In this document: positions 13,201 to 27,239 of the stretch, piece by piece
Numbering within the stretch: position 1 is the stretch's first letter
Layout: each line of letters begins with the position of its first letter
From: Montifringilla adamsi
Taxonomy: Eukaryota; Chordata; Aves; Passeriformes; Passeridae
Length of the DNA: 64,000 bases
Assembly (NCBI GenBank): GCA_017590115.1
Contig: JAGGNK010008337.1
Location: 6,873,609-6,937,608, forward strand
Reading direction: 5' to 3'
The notes under the pieces: generated by a model
Seen by the model: the letters and a program-made list of their open reading frames with translations, nothing else
What the model was told of the DNA's origin: nothing
Databases searched by the model: none
Position numbers and translations under genes: made by a program

Positions 13201-16200
13201 CCTACTCAGAGCAGGTAATTTAACATTTCACCTTTCAAATTATACAGTTTGAATGAAGAATCCAAGTACTTTTTATAATCTTGCAAGATTTTTTCTTTTA
13301 ATTCTAACAAGAGTTGGATTTAGGTGTTCTGGGCCATTCTTGAATACTATTTCTGAATTTCATCTGATTAATTTTATCTTTCTTAATGAGATTTCCTAAT
13401 CAAAGAGTCAGAGTTCAAAAGCAACATAGGTCCTACTTTAAACTAATAAGCAACTGAGTAAATTTTAAAATGTGAATTTATAAGGCTTAGCACATTTTCT
13501 CTTCTTTTGGGAATGGTGGTGAGCATTAAGAGCAGAGTTTTGAGCGAGAGCCATTCAAATCTGAACGCAACACGGACAAATCTGCCAACTTGTACTGTGG
13601 CTATTTCTGCTGTATTGTAGGAAGTTCTCCATGCTTCCACACAAGGCAGGCAAGATCTTTTTTGCTGCTATGCTGATGTTGAGGAAGATGTTGTTTACAA
13701 CTATTTTCCTCCTCTTGGTACTTGCATCCCATCAGTGTAACAAAAGGTTGTAAATGGACAATAGAGTGAAGTCATAAGTGAATTATTCTCTTTTCACTAC
13801 AAGTATGCCACACTATTTTTATAATTTCCAAAAAAATTACTAAAATGTCCCTTGAGACCTAGAGGAAACTGCTGAAGTTTTGTGATAGTTCTCTATCCTT
13901 TTTTCTGCATCGTTTTAGACAGATACACATTGTAATTTTATCTGAAAAACAAAGATGAAACTTACGACTGGATTGTATAGGGTGGAAAATGTTCTCATTT
14001 CAGTTATTTGTTTAAAAATAGTTCATTTTTCTGTGCTGAAAGTCTGTGTTGATCTGACTGTGTCATATGTTTTGATAACACTGGAAGTTGTCTGTTCTTC
14101 TTAGAACATGCGTGAATAGGCATAGTGCTGCAAAAATGGAAGGTGGTTTTACCAGATATAATTCAGTTAAAATCAGTAGCTGTTTCAGTGCTGTTTTTTC
14201 TTCACACTAGTTCTTCCCCAAAACACTGATTAGGAGGTCCTTTAATTATTACAGTTGGCCAGATGTACATCTCTGTTTTCCTAAAGACACTTTTTGCAGG
14301 GGTAGAATGGAAAAGGGTATGCTCTATGTCTCAGCGTTCCCTGTTGCTGTAAAGGATTGTACTGTCTTGTGCAGGAAAAATTCCCTTTTTCCTGAAGACT
14401 GTGGCCGCTGTAGAATTTTTTCTGATTTGAGCTACATAAGATGGGCATGCAAGCAGCTGGAGGATAATGAAATAAAAGTGTTCCTGCAGAGCCTTCTTTC
14501 ACCTCTGTTTAGAAGCAGTGTGTTAGGTTGTCTCACCGTGGGATTATTTACTTTAAAATACCGATTCCTTCCCTTGCCAGTGTTTTTTTCAGACTTTTAT
14601 CATCCCCATGATGAGACTAACACAAACTCTAAAATAATTTCAGAGAGAGAAGTCTCCTAGGTAGAGGTTCAGATAGTATCCAGCAACAACAGTATTCTAA
14701 GTATGCTTATATTGATTTTACTCTGTGTTCATTCTCTTATCAGTTTCAGATGTTTTTATCATACTGTCATCGTTTTCCAGGATGCAAGGAGTAACGTCTA
14801 TAAAAATACAGTAATCCAGTAACGCAGTAAAACTGGCTAACATTTGGATTTATTACCAAATGTTTTGAAACTTTGCCATTAAGTCTCTATGTTCAGAATG
14901 TATTTGGGGCATGCAGTTAAGTATTTTACAAATGCTTGTGTTTTTTAAAGACTTTAAATTCAGATTTTTAAATCTTAACACCAAGCATAGCTCCGACACC
15001 TAGGAGACAAAGTCTCATTAACTTTCAGTGAGAAATCTCAAAAGCTTTCCATGAGAGCTCATGTCCTGTATGACTAAATAATCTCTGGAAAGGTAACTGA
15101 AGCTCCTGGACAGTGAAGGACTTCTGGCAGGTTTTTTTTCACTTCAGTTGGACTCAGATACCCCCTCATGGAAATACAAACACTCCTGAGCTGACAAGAC
15201 TGTGCCTCAGAGTAACTGTTGTTGTATGGCCTCTGTCACTTCCAGTCTAAGGTTGCTTCCACCAATGTCATCCTATGATGGTGCTGTGATGTTGTTAGCT
15301 GGTTTGTGGAACTGTGCCCAGGACAAAAATCAACATGCCCTCAAGGAAAATGATACCACTGTGATTTTAGAAGGTCATTGATCATCTCTTTGGCACCTGG
15401 CATTTATGTATTAAATGGGGAACCCTTCAAAATGACATTTCAGGTAAAGAAAACGAAACCAGTGTGAGGCCTGGTACATGCCATGCAGATCTGAACTGGT
15501 GCCAAAGCACATCAGTGCTTTGCTGTGGGATCAGTGACATTCAAGGCCTGATATTAGGAAACCATCAGTCAGAAGTTCAGGCCTTCTACTAAGGACAAGT
15601 TGGAAGTTGTCACTTTGTGGCCTTCTAAAGGTATATTTTTTTCCAAATCTTTGAACTTATGTTGGAGATTAATAAGTTCTTTTGCTAAAATGGTTTTATC
15701 TCACAGAGCAGGTTTTGTGCCGCCAGGTACACATTGCCCAGCTGGGGCCATTTGGTCACAGTTGTGGTTGATGTCCATAGTTGATGGTTGAGTGTTGTGG
15801 GGCAGCACAGAGCCTGTTATTTCTGTTATTATTGCCCTCTTTTTACCTGCTTCCACTAGCACATAGGTCTATGCTAATGGATGTGGCTGGATTATGGATG
15901 GTCTCAGAGGAATTTTGGTGTAAATCTGTTATGTCAGCTTTGTGTGAGATTACCTACAGCCCATTATCACTACTGGAACAATAAAGATTGTTTATATGAA
16001 GCAACACATTCAAATACGTTCTGTTTTAAGACTAAAGACCCTCTGAAGCAGCATATCATATCTTCTTGTGCATAATAGGGAAATGCAACTGGAGATTTGA
16101 CACAAACAAAACAAATTATGTGACTTACAGAACAGGACAGCTCACTGAGCTATATCTAAAAACCTTCTTACTTTAAACAGTGTCTCTCCAGCAGAACACA

Positions 16201-16601
16201 TGGTAAATATTTGACAGCTGATACAGCTTTTAACCAACTGCAGCGTACTGCCATCATGCTCTGTCTCTTCCAGGTTTCTTGATTTATGGTTTCCTGAATT
16301 GCAGAGGCATCAATCTACAGTTGTGGTCCATTTTTTTAACCAAGTCTCGCCAAATTCAATTGAGTTGTGTATAGAAGTGGAGATTCCCACATACATACAT
16401 TCTCACAGTGAAATACTTATTTAATCTGTCCTTTGTTTTCAGAGCAAGAATTTTAATCAATATATTTATTATTAGGGAGGCTTGAGCTTAAGGAGAAATC
16501 CAATGAAATTATGTTCTCTTCATCGAGAAAGCATTTATCATTTGGTGCTGCAGCTATCCAGGATGCTGGAAAATGATGACTTTTGGCAAATGTACAAGAA
16601 G

Positions 16602-16607
16602 CACACT
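16602..16607. repeat. Target-site duplication, left copy
   Basis: CACACT lies immediately before the LTR start at 16608 and is matched exactly by CACACT at 17136-17141 just after the LTR end. A 6-bp duplication is what class II (ERVK-like) retroviral integrases leave. Confidence 0.8.
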
Positions 16608-17135
16608 TGTTGGGCAGCCAGTTGGAGATCTGATGGCTTGGCCTGGATGCCCAACCTTCCCAGAGAGAGGTCCCACAAGAGACAACTTTCTGGGGGTCTC
16701 AGGCAGTCATTCAGCCACCGGGTAACCTCAGCCAGGGACAGACAGCTCAGTTCTTAGCAGTGATTTCAGCTCTTAGTGATTCCAGCTCTGCCTTGTGAGG
16801 TGTACCCTGCCAATACAGGGACAAAGAGGCAGGAGCACCATGTAGCTATTCCAGAGGTAGCCTTTATTCCAGCACCCTGCAAAGGATGGCAGTGATGACA
16901 GCTCCCCCTGAACAGGGCCGAAACTGGGGGTTTTATGGGGGAAAAGCGGGGGTGGTACAAAGGGGGAAAAAACAATTGGTCACGACAAATCTACAGGAAA
17001 CTCCAAAGCATTCTAGGAACTCACCATGACCAAGGGGGATTTCTCAGTCCAGGAGAGTTTGAGAAGGTCTTATCATATCCCATTCAAGAGATACCTCTCC
17101 AAGGGAGAGGCTCAGCATGCCTATCTGTCTCCACA
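16608..17135 (-). mobile_element. Solo LTR of an ERVK-like endogenous retrovirus, 528 bp
   Basis: Read on the minus strand the element begins TGTGGAGAC (from 17135) and ends GCCCAACA (at 16608), giving the TG...CA ends of an LTR. In the same orientation there is a TATA-like CATAAAA (plus positions 16931-16937) and, about 65 bp downstream, an AATAAA signal (plus 16863-16868). This order fits U3-R-U5. Exact 6-bp duplications CACACT flank both sides (16602-16607 and 17136-17141), which defines the boundaries and fits class II ERVs. No internal retroviral region or second LTR adjoins it, so it is a solo LTR, presumably formed by LTR-LTR recombination. It carries no coding capacity. Assignment to ERVK rests on the 6-bp duplication; the exact family is not determined. 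Confidence 0.85.
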
Positions 17136-17141
17136 CACACT
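17136..17141. repeat. Target-site duplication, right copy
   Basis: CACACT abuts the LTR end at 17135 and is identical to 16602-16607. It sits in a short CA-rich run, so the boundary could shift by 2 bp, but this placement gives the best 6-bp match together with TG...CA ends. Confidence 0.75.
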
Positions 17142-18908
17142 GAAAGATGAAAGAATTTCATGGGATGCTCACAGTCTGTTTAATACCTAAGTGCCTGTAA
17201 ATCAGTGGTACAAAATCAGCTACATGAGACTCCTGTTGATCATCTAATGTAGTCCTGATAAACTGTTTAGTTCTCTGTTGTAAGCAGATCTCTTTCGTGG
17301 ACTGTCCAAGCTCCTCTTCTTCCTGAGCTTTTAAGAAGAAAGAAAAGAAAAAGGTGTTTTTTCCTTAGCTGGGTTGCTCAGAGAACTGACCCCTCAGGAT
17401 TGCTAGGTACATGCACAGCAGTTTAGGGGAATAAATCTCTTGCCTTTATGAATCCATGGAGCACTTGTCTCTTTTTCTCAGCAGGATCAAGCCCTTCAGG
17501 CAGGCAAAAGCAGACAGCCTTTTAACATCTGTTTAACTCTTTCTTGTCTCATTTTGTACTTAAATCCGTCATTCTTCAGTGCCTTAGATAAAGCCACCTG
17601 CTGAATGGTTTCACTGGAGAGAGAAAGTGTGTGTGCATAGATTGATAAACATTTAATAAAGTTTCTACAGTTTTCATCATATTTTATATTAGATGTGGAT
17701 TTACTCTCTTTTAGGAGTTACTGTTAGAGGAAGTGATGGAAATTCATGATTGAGCTATCTGTGCCCTACTGGCTGCAATAAAGTGAAAAAAAATGCTTTG
17801 CAAGTCTTTGTAAATGTGCTCCTAACTATGAGACATGTGTTTGTCAAATATTTGGAATATGCCTTTGTATACTGTCTGTGCTTTCAAACTGATAGTTTCT
17901 ACAGGTTTGGCACAGAAATAAGGATTTGACTGATTTGCGGTGTCACTGTCATAAAGATTTGCACACAGCAATTGATTCTCTAGCATTTAACACCAGTTCA
18001 AAAATGTTACCACACAAAATGGAATGCAAAGTTGTCCTTTTTTTAATGAATGCTTTGTTAAAGGGATGTTCAGAGCCTTAAACAGTACCACTAGAAGTGA
18101 AATTACGAAAGCTACCTTGGGAGCTACATAACCTGTAGTTTTCTTAGCACCCTGGAATTTTAATAGCTGCACTAAGAGTTCCTGTGTCAAAGTGTGGCCA
18201 TCTCCAGTGTTTTGCTGTAAACAATGTCAGAAAGTGTTCCTTTTTCTTTCTGAGGTTTTATACCAAAGCTGTGTGTTACTGTCGACCTGAATATGTATAA
18301 GACTATAGATTTTCATATTAGGCTTTGTTTTCTAAGTTTTCTTCTCCCTTCCACATCTGGAAATTGTTTCTGAAAAGGTATTCTACCATATTCTATCTTC
18401 TTCAGTAGATGTTTTTCAATACTGAATTTGCTTTGTGTTAGGATAGCTGCATTCCTGCCTTCATCAAAGGTTGTTTCACTCTGTTTTGCTTTTATCTGGA
18501 CATCTTCAGAGATCTTTTCCTTTGCTATTAAGTTCCTTTTCCTTTGCTCCTTCTAAGCCATTAAAGATCTTGAATTGAATTTAAGGTACGGCATTACAAA
18601 AAGAAATCCACACCACTAAGTTCAATGCTAGAGGTTTGAACCACATGCTGAATGTGGTGGTTTGGTTTGGATTTTTTTCTTCTTCTACCAAAATATTATT
18701 TTTAAGGGATGGTACAGAGAGCTCTGGCTGATAACGTTACCCTCTTGCCTCCAAGGTAGACTTCCAGACTAATGTTTCTTGCCACTAAGAAGAGTCAGCT
18801 ACAAATTGTCCTACAGTGAAAGAGGAGCTACAAATGTTCCTTTCCCCAGACTGCAAAATGAGTCAGATTCTTGCACAGAAAAACCCAGAAATTCTTACTT
18901 TTAGCCAG
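17142..18908. other. Unique sequence, no gene seen
   Basis: No supported gene or element. A 13-bp motif (CTTTTCCTTTGCT) occurs twice near 18515 and 18536, a minor direct repeat. Confidence 0.6.
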
Positions 18909-19038
18909 AAAAAAAAAAAAAAAACAAAAAAAAACAAAAAAAAAACAAAAAAACAAAAAACCAAAACCCAAAAAAAAAAAAAAAAAAAAACACAACCCCA
19001 AACCAAAAAAAAAACCACACAAAAACAAACAAAAAACC
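18909..19038. repeat. A-rich low-complexity tract with C interruptions
   Basis: About 130 bp of A runs (up to about 20 A) broken by single or grouped C. On the minus strand it appears as T with G. Overlapping lysine-rich (plus) and phenylalanine-rich (minus) frames through it are compositional artefacts. Confidence 0.95.
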
Positions 19039-19820
19039 ACTTCTAAAATGCCCCCATTCTTTCCAGAATAAATGCAAATTACATTTCAACACCTTGCCAT
19101 CCTCAGTCCCCTGCAGAGTCAACAAGCAGAGCTACACCAGAAAGCAATTTTTCACACTTTTGTAAGTTTTGGTCCATTTGCACATTGGGGTTAATTATCC
19201 AATTACAGCTTCAGGTTATGAAGTCCCATCCTCCCAGTTTGCTCTCCTCAATTTGCTGTTGTTTATACTTTTTGGCCTGAAGCTGCAATGATGTCCTTGG
19301 TTCTCAGGCTGGAAAAAGATTTTTTTTTTCCAACTAAATGGTGAAGAGAACTGTCTAACACTTTATATGAAATTCAAAGTTATATATGCAGTACAGAATC
19401 TGGAAAATACGAACAGCCAAGATTTAAGGTATCACCATGACACCTTTTTCCTGCTAGTACTGAAGTGAGTCAGCAACATTTTGGCCTCCCTCTTACCCAT
19501 CACAAACAAGAAGATGGGAATGTCAATGGAAACATCACTCTGGCCCCACAAAGAAGATTATCATCTGTTTCTAATTAGAGGAGCCTTATTAGGGTGTATC
19601 TATTTACAGGAATGTTTCTGTGTAATAGAGGACACTTCTCTCTGCCACCATAACACATGAGTCTCCTCCATGCCCTCATGGCTGTTCCTTTGCTGAATCT
19701 AAATTCAGTGGCAAACAACCGAGTTGGTTCAGGATCTCTGGTTACCTGGTTTTGTGAAGCCAGTCTTCTGGCTCTTCAACCCTGTGGGGCTGGCCACCAC
19801 AAGGTGTACTGGCGGGAACA
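19039..19820. other. Unique sequence, no gene seen
   Basis: No recognisable gene, repeat or regulatory structure beyond a short T run at about 19320. Confidence 0.6.
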
Positions 19821-19970
19821 TCACAAAATTTTAGAATGGTTTGGGTTGGAAGGAGCTTAAACATCATCTTGTTCCAACCTCTCTGCCATGGGCAGGGACA
19901 CCTTCCACTACACCGGGTTGCTCAGGGCCATGTCCAAGCCTGGCCAATGTTGGATGAGGCCCATCCAAGC
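19821..19970 (-). mobile_element. CR1 LINE 3' fragment, about 150 bp
   Basis: The plus strand shows the reverse-complemented CR1 3' end: TTTAGAATGGTTTGGGTTGG, CATCTTGTTCCAACC, GCCATGGGCAGGGACACC and GGTTGCTCAGGGCC. After about 19950 the similarity fades, so the copy is 5'-truncated. Confidence 0.93.
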
Positions 19971-22900
19971 AGGTATTCATTGACATGAGCAGTCCCTCCA
20001 CCTTTGTTTACAATGTCCTTCTGTTAAATTTGATATCACTTTCTCGGTTTATCTTTTTCTTTGTCCAAATATTGGCCCTTCCTTAATTAGTCCTTCTGAA
20101 AGCAGAATCGGCTTCAGGTGTTTGATGTGAGGCAGCGCAGCTCACATCCCCATCTCCTGACATGCTATCCTCCTCTGATGGATGTTGGTGCAATAATTCC
20201 TAGACATTCTGCCAGAAGCAGCATCTGGCTCTTCGCCTCTCTCCTCAGGCACTATATTTGCAGCTTTGAACTTGCCTCTGTATGTATCACACTGCTCATG
20301 TGTCACTGTCTTCCATTATCATTCCCGACTGCTGTGCACTTGGTTGGCAGTTTCCAAAGGCAACCTTTAAATTTTGAGTAAATTGTGGTCCCTGTGAGTT
20401 TTTGAGTGCCCAGCTTTGAAGGAGGATCCTCTCTTCTGTCGTGTTGCACAGTGAGGGAGTTCGGGTCTCACATTCTTGTGCAAAGGAAATTCAAAAATCT
20501 ATTCAAGACCACAGGAAGGGCATCAGATTTCCTGCTTTGCTTTCACATGGTGTTACTTCCTGATAAAAAAGAACTTTTTTTTTCCCCCCTGCTAATCCTG
20601 AACAAATCTATGATATGTGCAAAGGGTCTGAAGCTATTCTGTTTGACATCGCTATCAGTCATCAATGTTAGTTGTGGCAACAAAGGCTTTTTGTTATGGA
20701 ATACTTGCTTAGTTTTTTGTAGGTTTATGAATGAGAAATATGTAATTCTGGATTTATTGCCTTGGCATGTGCTAATAGACAAGTATTTTTAAAGAATCAT
20801 AGGATGAAGCTAATGTGGTACAGAGTACTTTTTTTTTTACTGTATGCAGAACAGCTTGAAAAATTTGGTTCATATTTTTATGAAATTTTCCTTTGTCTTG
20901 TTAATGCCTGGTAGAATCCCTTTTTGTTTATCTAAAGCGGACTATGCATGAATTTACACCTAATGGAAGAGCAGTACGAGTTGAGAGGAGGTCGATACCC
21001 ACTGTGGATAATATTCAGTTCCGTGCTAGTCACCAGTTGAAAGCATATACATCACATGCATTAAGTTCTAATTTAAAGTCTTAAATGAGACTGAAGTAGT
21101 TCACAGGGTTTATGCTGTCCGTCTTCACAGGAATGAAGAACGCACACAGAGAAGAAATATGTCAAATTACTTTGATGTCTCATGAAAAATATTGTAATTA
21201 TTTCTTCTGATTATTTTGGGGTTTTGCTAACCTGATTTTATTAAGAATTTTGCATTGTTTGCTCACCTTCAAGCTTCAGATCCTGGTATCCTGTAAGAAT
21301 CACATAGCAATCTTGTAGTTTTTATTCAAAAGGAAAGAGTTTTTTCCTTTTCTGGTCAATCTAAAGGAAACTGAAGACCCAGTGTAAAAGGAACCCAGAG
21401 GCAGAGGACAGAAACTCCATTCTTCTAAAAACATGATCTAACAATGTGGAAAGAGTTAAAATTACTGAAGTTAAATGTAAGACTGACCCCTTTCTATTTC
21501 TCTGAGTGACCAATGCTAGGTGCTTAGATAAGGAGAAAATAAAAAATAGAAAAAGAAGAGGAAATAATAGGGTAAATGCAAAGTGTTCTCCCCCACTGCC
21601 TTGTTCTTTTCTGCCAGAGTCTACTAGTAATTTCTTTTGGTTATTTCTCTGATTTGTTTTTGTTGGACTGGCATAATAAGATAATTAACTTCCATGAAAG
21701 CACTAGATGTACTGTACTAGATTTAAGGTTGTCCTTGAGTCTTTTGTCATGGCCCAATCCTGCCTCCAAAACTCAAGAGATGGATATGTATTTGTACTGT
21801 GTTGGCAGCATGAAATTTATTTGTTGCTGACTGGTGCCACTAATGAAGCTTCTTTGATGTAAACTGAATATTAAGTATTTACTTGTGTATATGCCAGAGC
21901 AATCATGGCGTTTTGGCATAGGGAAGCTAGATGTGAGTTTATAGAAGCATCAGGAAATACACACTTCACATGTAGTGTGACTGAGGGTCTCTTGCTATAT
22001 CTCATTCAATTTGTAGGGGTTTTTACTGAGGGAATACCAAGTAGTTGCAAGAACATCCAGCTATGAATGTTTATTTTCACAAGCAGCCCTTCACACTAGT
22101 AGATCCTCCAATCTCAACAGGAGCTGCATAGGGGATATGGGCACTTACATAAGTAAATATAATTTTATTCTGGTTTAGTCAATATGCTGGGGATTGTTCA
22201 TTTGTGAAATTATCAAATGCCTCCCTGAAGCTGCTCATGTTGAGTCCTGAACTGGACATTTAGTTATGTATCAGCTGACCCTGTATTGAAAGAACAGTCC
22301 TCACACAAATTTCTTAATCTTCAAGTTTCTTCTGTGAAAATTCTGCATAAGGAGCACTGATAGCAAGAGGAGAGAGAAAGTGCTGATACAATTTAAGGAG
22401 AAAACAAATGCTAATCCCATCAGCCAGCTAGTCTGGGAAGCAGTGGTTATGTGTGGAGTTGTCCTGCATGGGAAGTAGATGCTCTTCTGTAGTTTCCTAA
22501 TTCCTTAGACAATGCAAAACCTTCAGCTCTAAGTCTTTCTCCTGTGATGTGCTTTCCTTTGGTGCCCAACAATTGATGGTAAGGCAAAGTGAGGTACAGT
22601 CACAAACCTAAACAGATAAACAGAAATCTCTTCCTCTTGTTGCTTATTATTTGTTTCTGTACTTGTTAAGATAGCCAGAACTTATTGCTCAGCTGATAAA
22701 TAGCAGAAAATCCTTTTTCCCCCTGAAAATAAAATGACCAGTTGCTAAATATGAAAGATCATCAAAGACTACTTCTGTTTATTTCTCAGTCTTCAAAGTA
22801 CATAGAAATGGTTCGCTGGAAATATTTGCCATTCATAATTTGTGGAGTGCTAATTAGACGGGGTTGAATGAACAGCCATCTCAGCATGAATCAGAAAGTC

Positions 22901-25900
22901 AGCACATGAACATACTGTAGATAATATTCTTCTGAATGTTTCTTTAACTACAATCAAAATGTGCTGTTGATGAGTAGCACAGTGAGTAAACCCACGTGCC
23001 TTGACTTTTGGTGGGTAATGAGCACAAAATAGATGTTCAGAAATGTGCTATGAAATGAGTATTTGCAGAGTATGTTTTCCATTGTTACTGATTTCCTACT
23101 TTGTGAGAATGTTGGTTGGTTTGCTATGAATAACATTTCCAACTGTAGAAAGATAAGTAAAACTATATAATGCAGACTTAGAGTTTTCTGCTTCTGTAGT
23201 TTCAGCTATTTGGAATATAAATTCATTTTGTGATTCTATGAACAATTCCATGTCCTATCAATACAATTTAATCTAAAAGTCATTGCAGTGAAGTAGCCTA
23301 CTGGATGGTGTAATGAAGATGGTATCATAACCAGGGAGATTTGCTCTTAGTTAGCTAAAAATAATTTACTGTGAGCATCGGAAGGTTCAGTGAGATGCTG
23401 TTGAGAACTGATGACATTTCAGGTTTATGGCCTATGCTTATCTTGGATTCTTCACCCACAGCAGTTTTGCAAATTAGTTTGGTGATATTTCCAGCTCTGT
23501 GGAGTGTTCAGATGGAGAGGTACCTGAATGAAGATTCTTTACCAAGATCCAGTGCCCTGATCCTTCTTTCCCAGGAGTCACAAATAGAGTGCTCGCTTTC
23601 ATTGCTCTTTGAGACCTGCTGCTGAACTCTGTCTCATTCAGCCAAGCATACAGACTCAGAGAAGGAAAATTAAAAAGGGTTGTATAAGTCTTTGTTTTCT
23701 TTCAGGCATGTCACGAAAACAGCCATTCTGGGAACAAGATAGAAGCTTTACCCATCTGTCCAGTTCGGACCGTTTGGGGAGTCTCAGTTCTGGCATCTTG
23801 CTGAATAGCGCTGTAATGGCATGATGCATATGAACAAGGTGAATTCCTGGGAAGCTGAAAATTGGATGCAAGCAGTGGATTGGTGTCATTTTTTTCATAA
23901 AGAAACATTTAGATTTATGATTCTCCTGAGCTAAACTATGAATTCTTGCTTGTTTTTCTTCAAGTCCTTGTTTATATTGAGGTGATTTACTCGCAACAAA
24001 AATGAGCTTACTGTGCGAGTTGTGTCAAGTAAATAGTAGGTTTTTGATATACTGCCGTCTTACAGTTTCCCTATTAAACATAGGATGTTATTTATGGTTA
24101 TATGCTTCCTCCTCAGTGATCTTGAGTAGTGAAGTGTGTAGCACAGTGTAATAGATATTTTTAACTTTAGAAGACCTGGTTTAAAGTTAATGCTCTTTCT
24201 TCTTACTTTAATTAGTATGCTAAATAGTGCCTGTACAGATGCAGAAACACTTTGTAACTGTATGCAATATATGTCATGTACCCTAGAAAGTTGTTTCTGA
24301 GAGATGGAGAGTTTTCCTTTATTGCTTGGCTTTGGTAAAGAATGGGACAGTGTAGGGAGAGCACTTCACTCCAGTGAACACTCGTCAAGCTCTGGGAATA
24401 ACTGTTGGAAATTCAGTGTTTTCAGTGGCCTTGCTCCACAGATACGTCCTCCACACAGCAAAGTACTAAAGCATGTGCAAAATTTCTAGGATGTGCTTGA
24501 ATCCCTTGTGAACCCTTTCAAACATGTGATAGAGCACATTTCTTAATGTAATTTCAGGCTTGCATTGTTCCTTTAGATGTTAGATGGCAGTAAGAGCTGA
24601 AATCAAATAAAGCAACTTTGTACAGAGGATCCAAATTTAACGGCCTGTCCAGCCTTTTATCTTTCTTGGTATTTTGGAGTGGCATGAAACACTGTTTATT
24701 GTTATAATATGTAATATCTGTGTATGTAATATAAATATTTATTCTACAGGAGAAGTAGAATATTGAAACAAAGCTGATATCCCTCATCTCTACTAAGCTG
24801 TTTTTCTTTTGGGCTGCAAAGGAGGTTTAAATCTTCCCATTTCTTGATTTGCTATCATATTTCCTTCTAAACATATTTAGCATACAATTTATTTTTATAT
24901 ATGCTGTTCACCATGCAGAACATCATAAACTACTTTACAGTCAGAGAGAGAGAGAAAGCAGAAGAAGAATTCTTTAGTTACAGTCAACCGAAAAGGGAAA
25001 GAGCAGTGCATTAAGATGCAGTAAAAAAATGAAAGTTGAAATTTTAAAGTAGTAAAAATGCTAATCAGCATACTGGAGTGATTCATTGCAGCCTCTTTTC
25101 AGAGATGTGCACTGTTGTACACTGCTTTCAGTGCTGTTATTTGCAAGTATCAGCATATGCTGTGTATCTTCCTGCCTTCTGAATGCTGGAGTGTGGACAT
25201 TAATGGGACAGGAAAAGCACAAATTTTCTGGGAAATTGGATAAGATCTGAGGAAAAAACAAACAACACAGAAGTGAATGAAGACTATTACGTGCTGTATT
25301 TATAATGATCACAAATACCTGCTTGCCTTTGAGAAATCAGCAGCCTGTTCCATTACTGTTGTCAGGACAGAGTTCATATTTGAGGGGATCTAAAAGATTT
25401 TGGCAAGCTATTTATTTGTTAAAGCATTTGCCACTTGCATTAGAAGAAAGTTTTCTCTATTGCTGTGACCAAAAAAAGAAAAATTTAGCTTCTGTAAATC
25501 AGTTGGAGCACCCCATGCTGAGCTTGCTTATGCAGACATGGATTTGCTGAAAAGACAATGACAAACACTATTCTTGGTATAGCAGAGCTGTTATTTTAGT
25601 GTGAGGAAGCACATGGGCTCTTTTATGTAAGATGTAGCGTGCTTGATCTACTTTTGGTTGCCAGTATTCTGCCAGCTAGAGAATTCTGCCAGTTAGTGGT
25701 CCCCAAACTAGATCCTATTACCATTTTTTTTATCCCCCTCCTGTGGGCAGGCAAATGTGAGAGGTGTGATTCACATGGAATGAGAATAGCCTTTAAATTT
25801 AATCTCTGAAATAAAAAGGAACATCAGTGAAACAGAAAAGCATGCAGTCAGTCTCACCATCAAAGTATGTCATTATCCTACATGTCCTGAATTTCTTTAT

Positions 25901-27239
25901 TTTTGGGATCCAGCTAGAGCTCCAAACTCCCTGAGAAGAGCTTTTCTTGTCAGATTATGAGCCCTGTTCCATTCACTGCAGAAAGTGGTGTAAGTTACAG
26001 CTTCTGGTGGTTTTCTTTGAAGAAGTTTGGAATGTATTGGTGCTCATCTATTGTGTCAGGCAGGATATGCTAAACTGTACTCAAACACAAGCTTTCCCTT
26101 TAATGGTTTTATTTCAGTGTAAACTGCTTTTTCACAAGCTACCACTTTCAAAAACAGATTGTAATATACTTCATAATGTTCAGGATGTTTTAATTTGACT
26201 GTAAATAACAATATTTTAGAACCTCAACCCAAATGATATCATAGAACACATATTACTTATCAAACATATTTTTCTGAAGATGTATTTAAAATAGTGATTT
26301 AAAATGCCTAGGAAGAATAAAGTGCTGACTTTTAAAAATGAACTTTCCACTACAGATTATCATCAGCTACACGCCAGCATAACTAGAGCAGACTTTTATC
26401 ATGTTTTATTAGTGTATTCTGTATGAAGTTGTATAAAAGTGACATGTCTGCCACCAGTAGACCAAAGCTAAATGCTATCATCACTTCAAGGGTTTTATTT
26501 TCTGAAATCAGCATTTTTTGCACTTGTCAATGACAGGGTTTTGCCTTTGGCTTTTGGATAAAAATCAAACGATATTTTGGCACTGAAATTGAGATGGTGA
26601 AGGTGCACAGAATGCTCCCGTGGCATCTTCACATAACTCTTAAACCTTTGCTGTTTGCAGTAAATTATTTAGGAGCAGTTATCATTAAACTGGCACATAC
26701 AGGGGCTTTGAGGTTCTTTTTGCTTTGTAACAATATAAACCCAGGTTAATGCTGAGGGGATTAAAAGAATTATCAAGACATGATGTAGTAAGAGATGTAG
26801 AATCTTTTCCTGACAACTTTATGTTGAACAAGTACCTGTTTAGTGCCCTGAGCACGTATTATTATGTATTATTTTAGAATGTCCACCATTTAGATCGTTG
26901 TGCCATACAGCTAGAAGTCCTATTTTAAAGAAGTCACAGCCTAATTTGAAGGGCAAGTGTGACAAATGAAAAGGGAAAACAGCAAATTGTGTGAACTAAT
27001 ATTGCACTGTTACACTGGCTATTTGTAACATGATTGTTTTCAAAACCCATATTTTTTAATCAGCAGTCCTTCGGTACTACTTAAGCACAGTTGGTTACCT
27101 GGGTTTGTTTTGAGTTTTTTTTTTCCTGGTTTTAAAGTAGAGATGAGTCTTCAGGAAGGATTTGAAGTGGCAGAGAGATGGTGCAGATTAGTTCAGAATC
27201 GAGGCAATTTTGTCCCTGGCCAGTCAAGCTTTGGAAAGG
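19971..27239. other. Long unique stretch, no gene seen
   Basis: Over 7 kb without an interspersed repeat I can recognise. Open frames are short and unrelated to known proteins. A 17-bp imperfect tandem lies at 25666-25699. The part 26330-26760 is free of low complexity and rich in ATTA and TAAT cores, and could be a conserved noncoding element, but that cannot be judged without an alignment. Confidence 0.55.

Larger units (their letters stand above)
9857..16607. other. Unique sequence, no gene seen
   Basis: Nothing beyond simple repeats: a T run of 25 at 10209-10233, an 11-bp tandem repeat at 10109-10139 and an A run at about 10380. Open frames here are short and unrecognised. The stretch 11690-11830 contains an ATTTGCAT octamer, but I have no further support for a regulatory role. 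Confidence 0.6.

Noticed and set aside
18816..19125. Lysine-rich (plus) and phenylalanine-rich (minus) open frames
   Set aside because: They are translations of the A-rich low-complexity tract.
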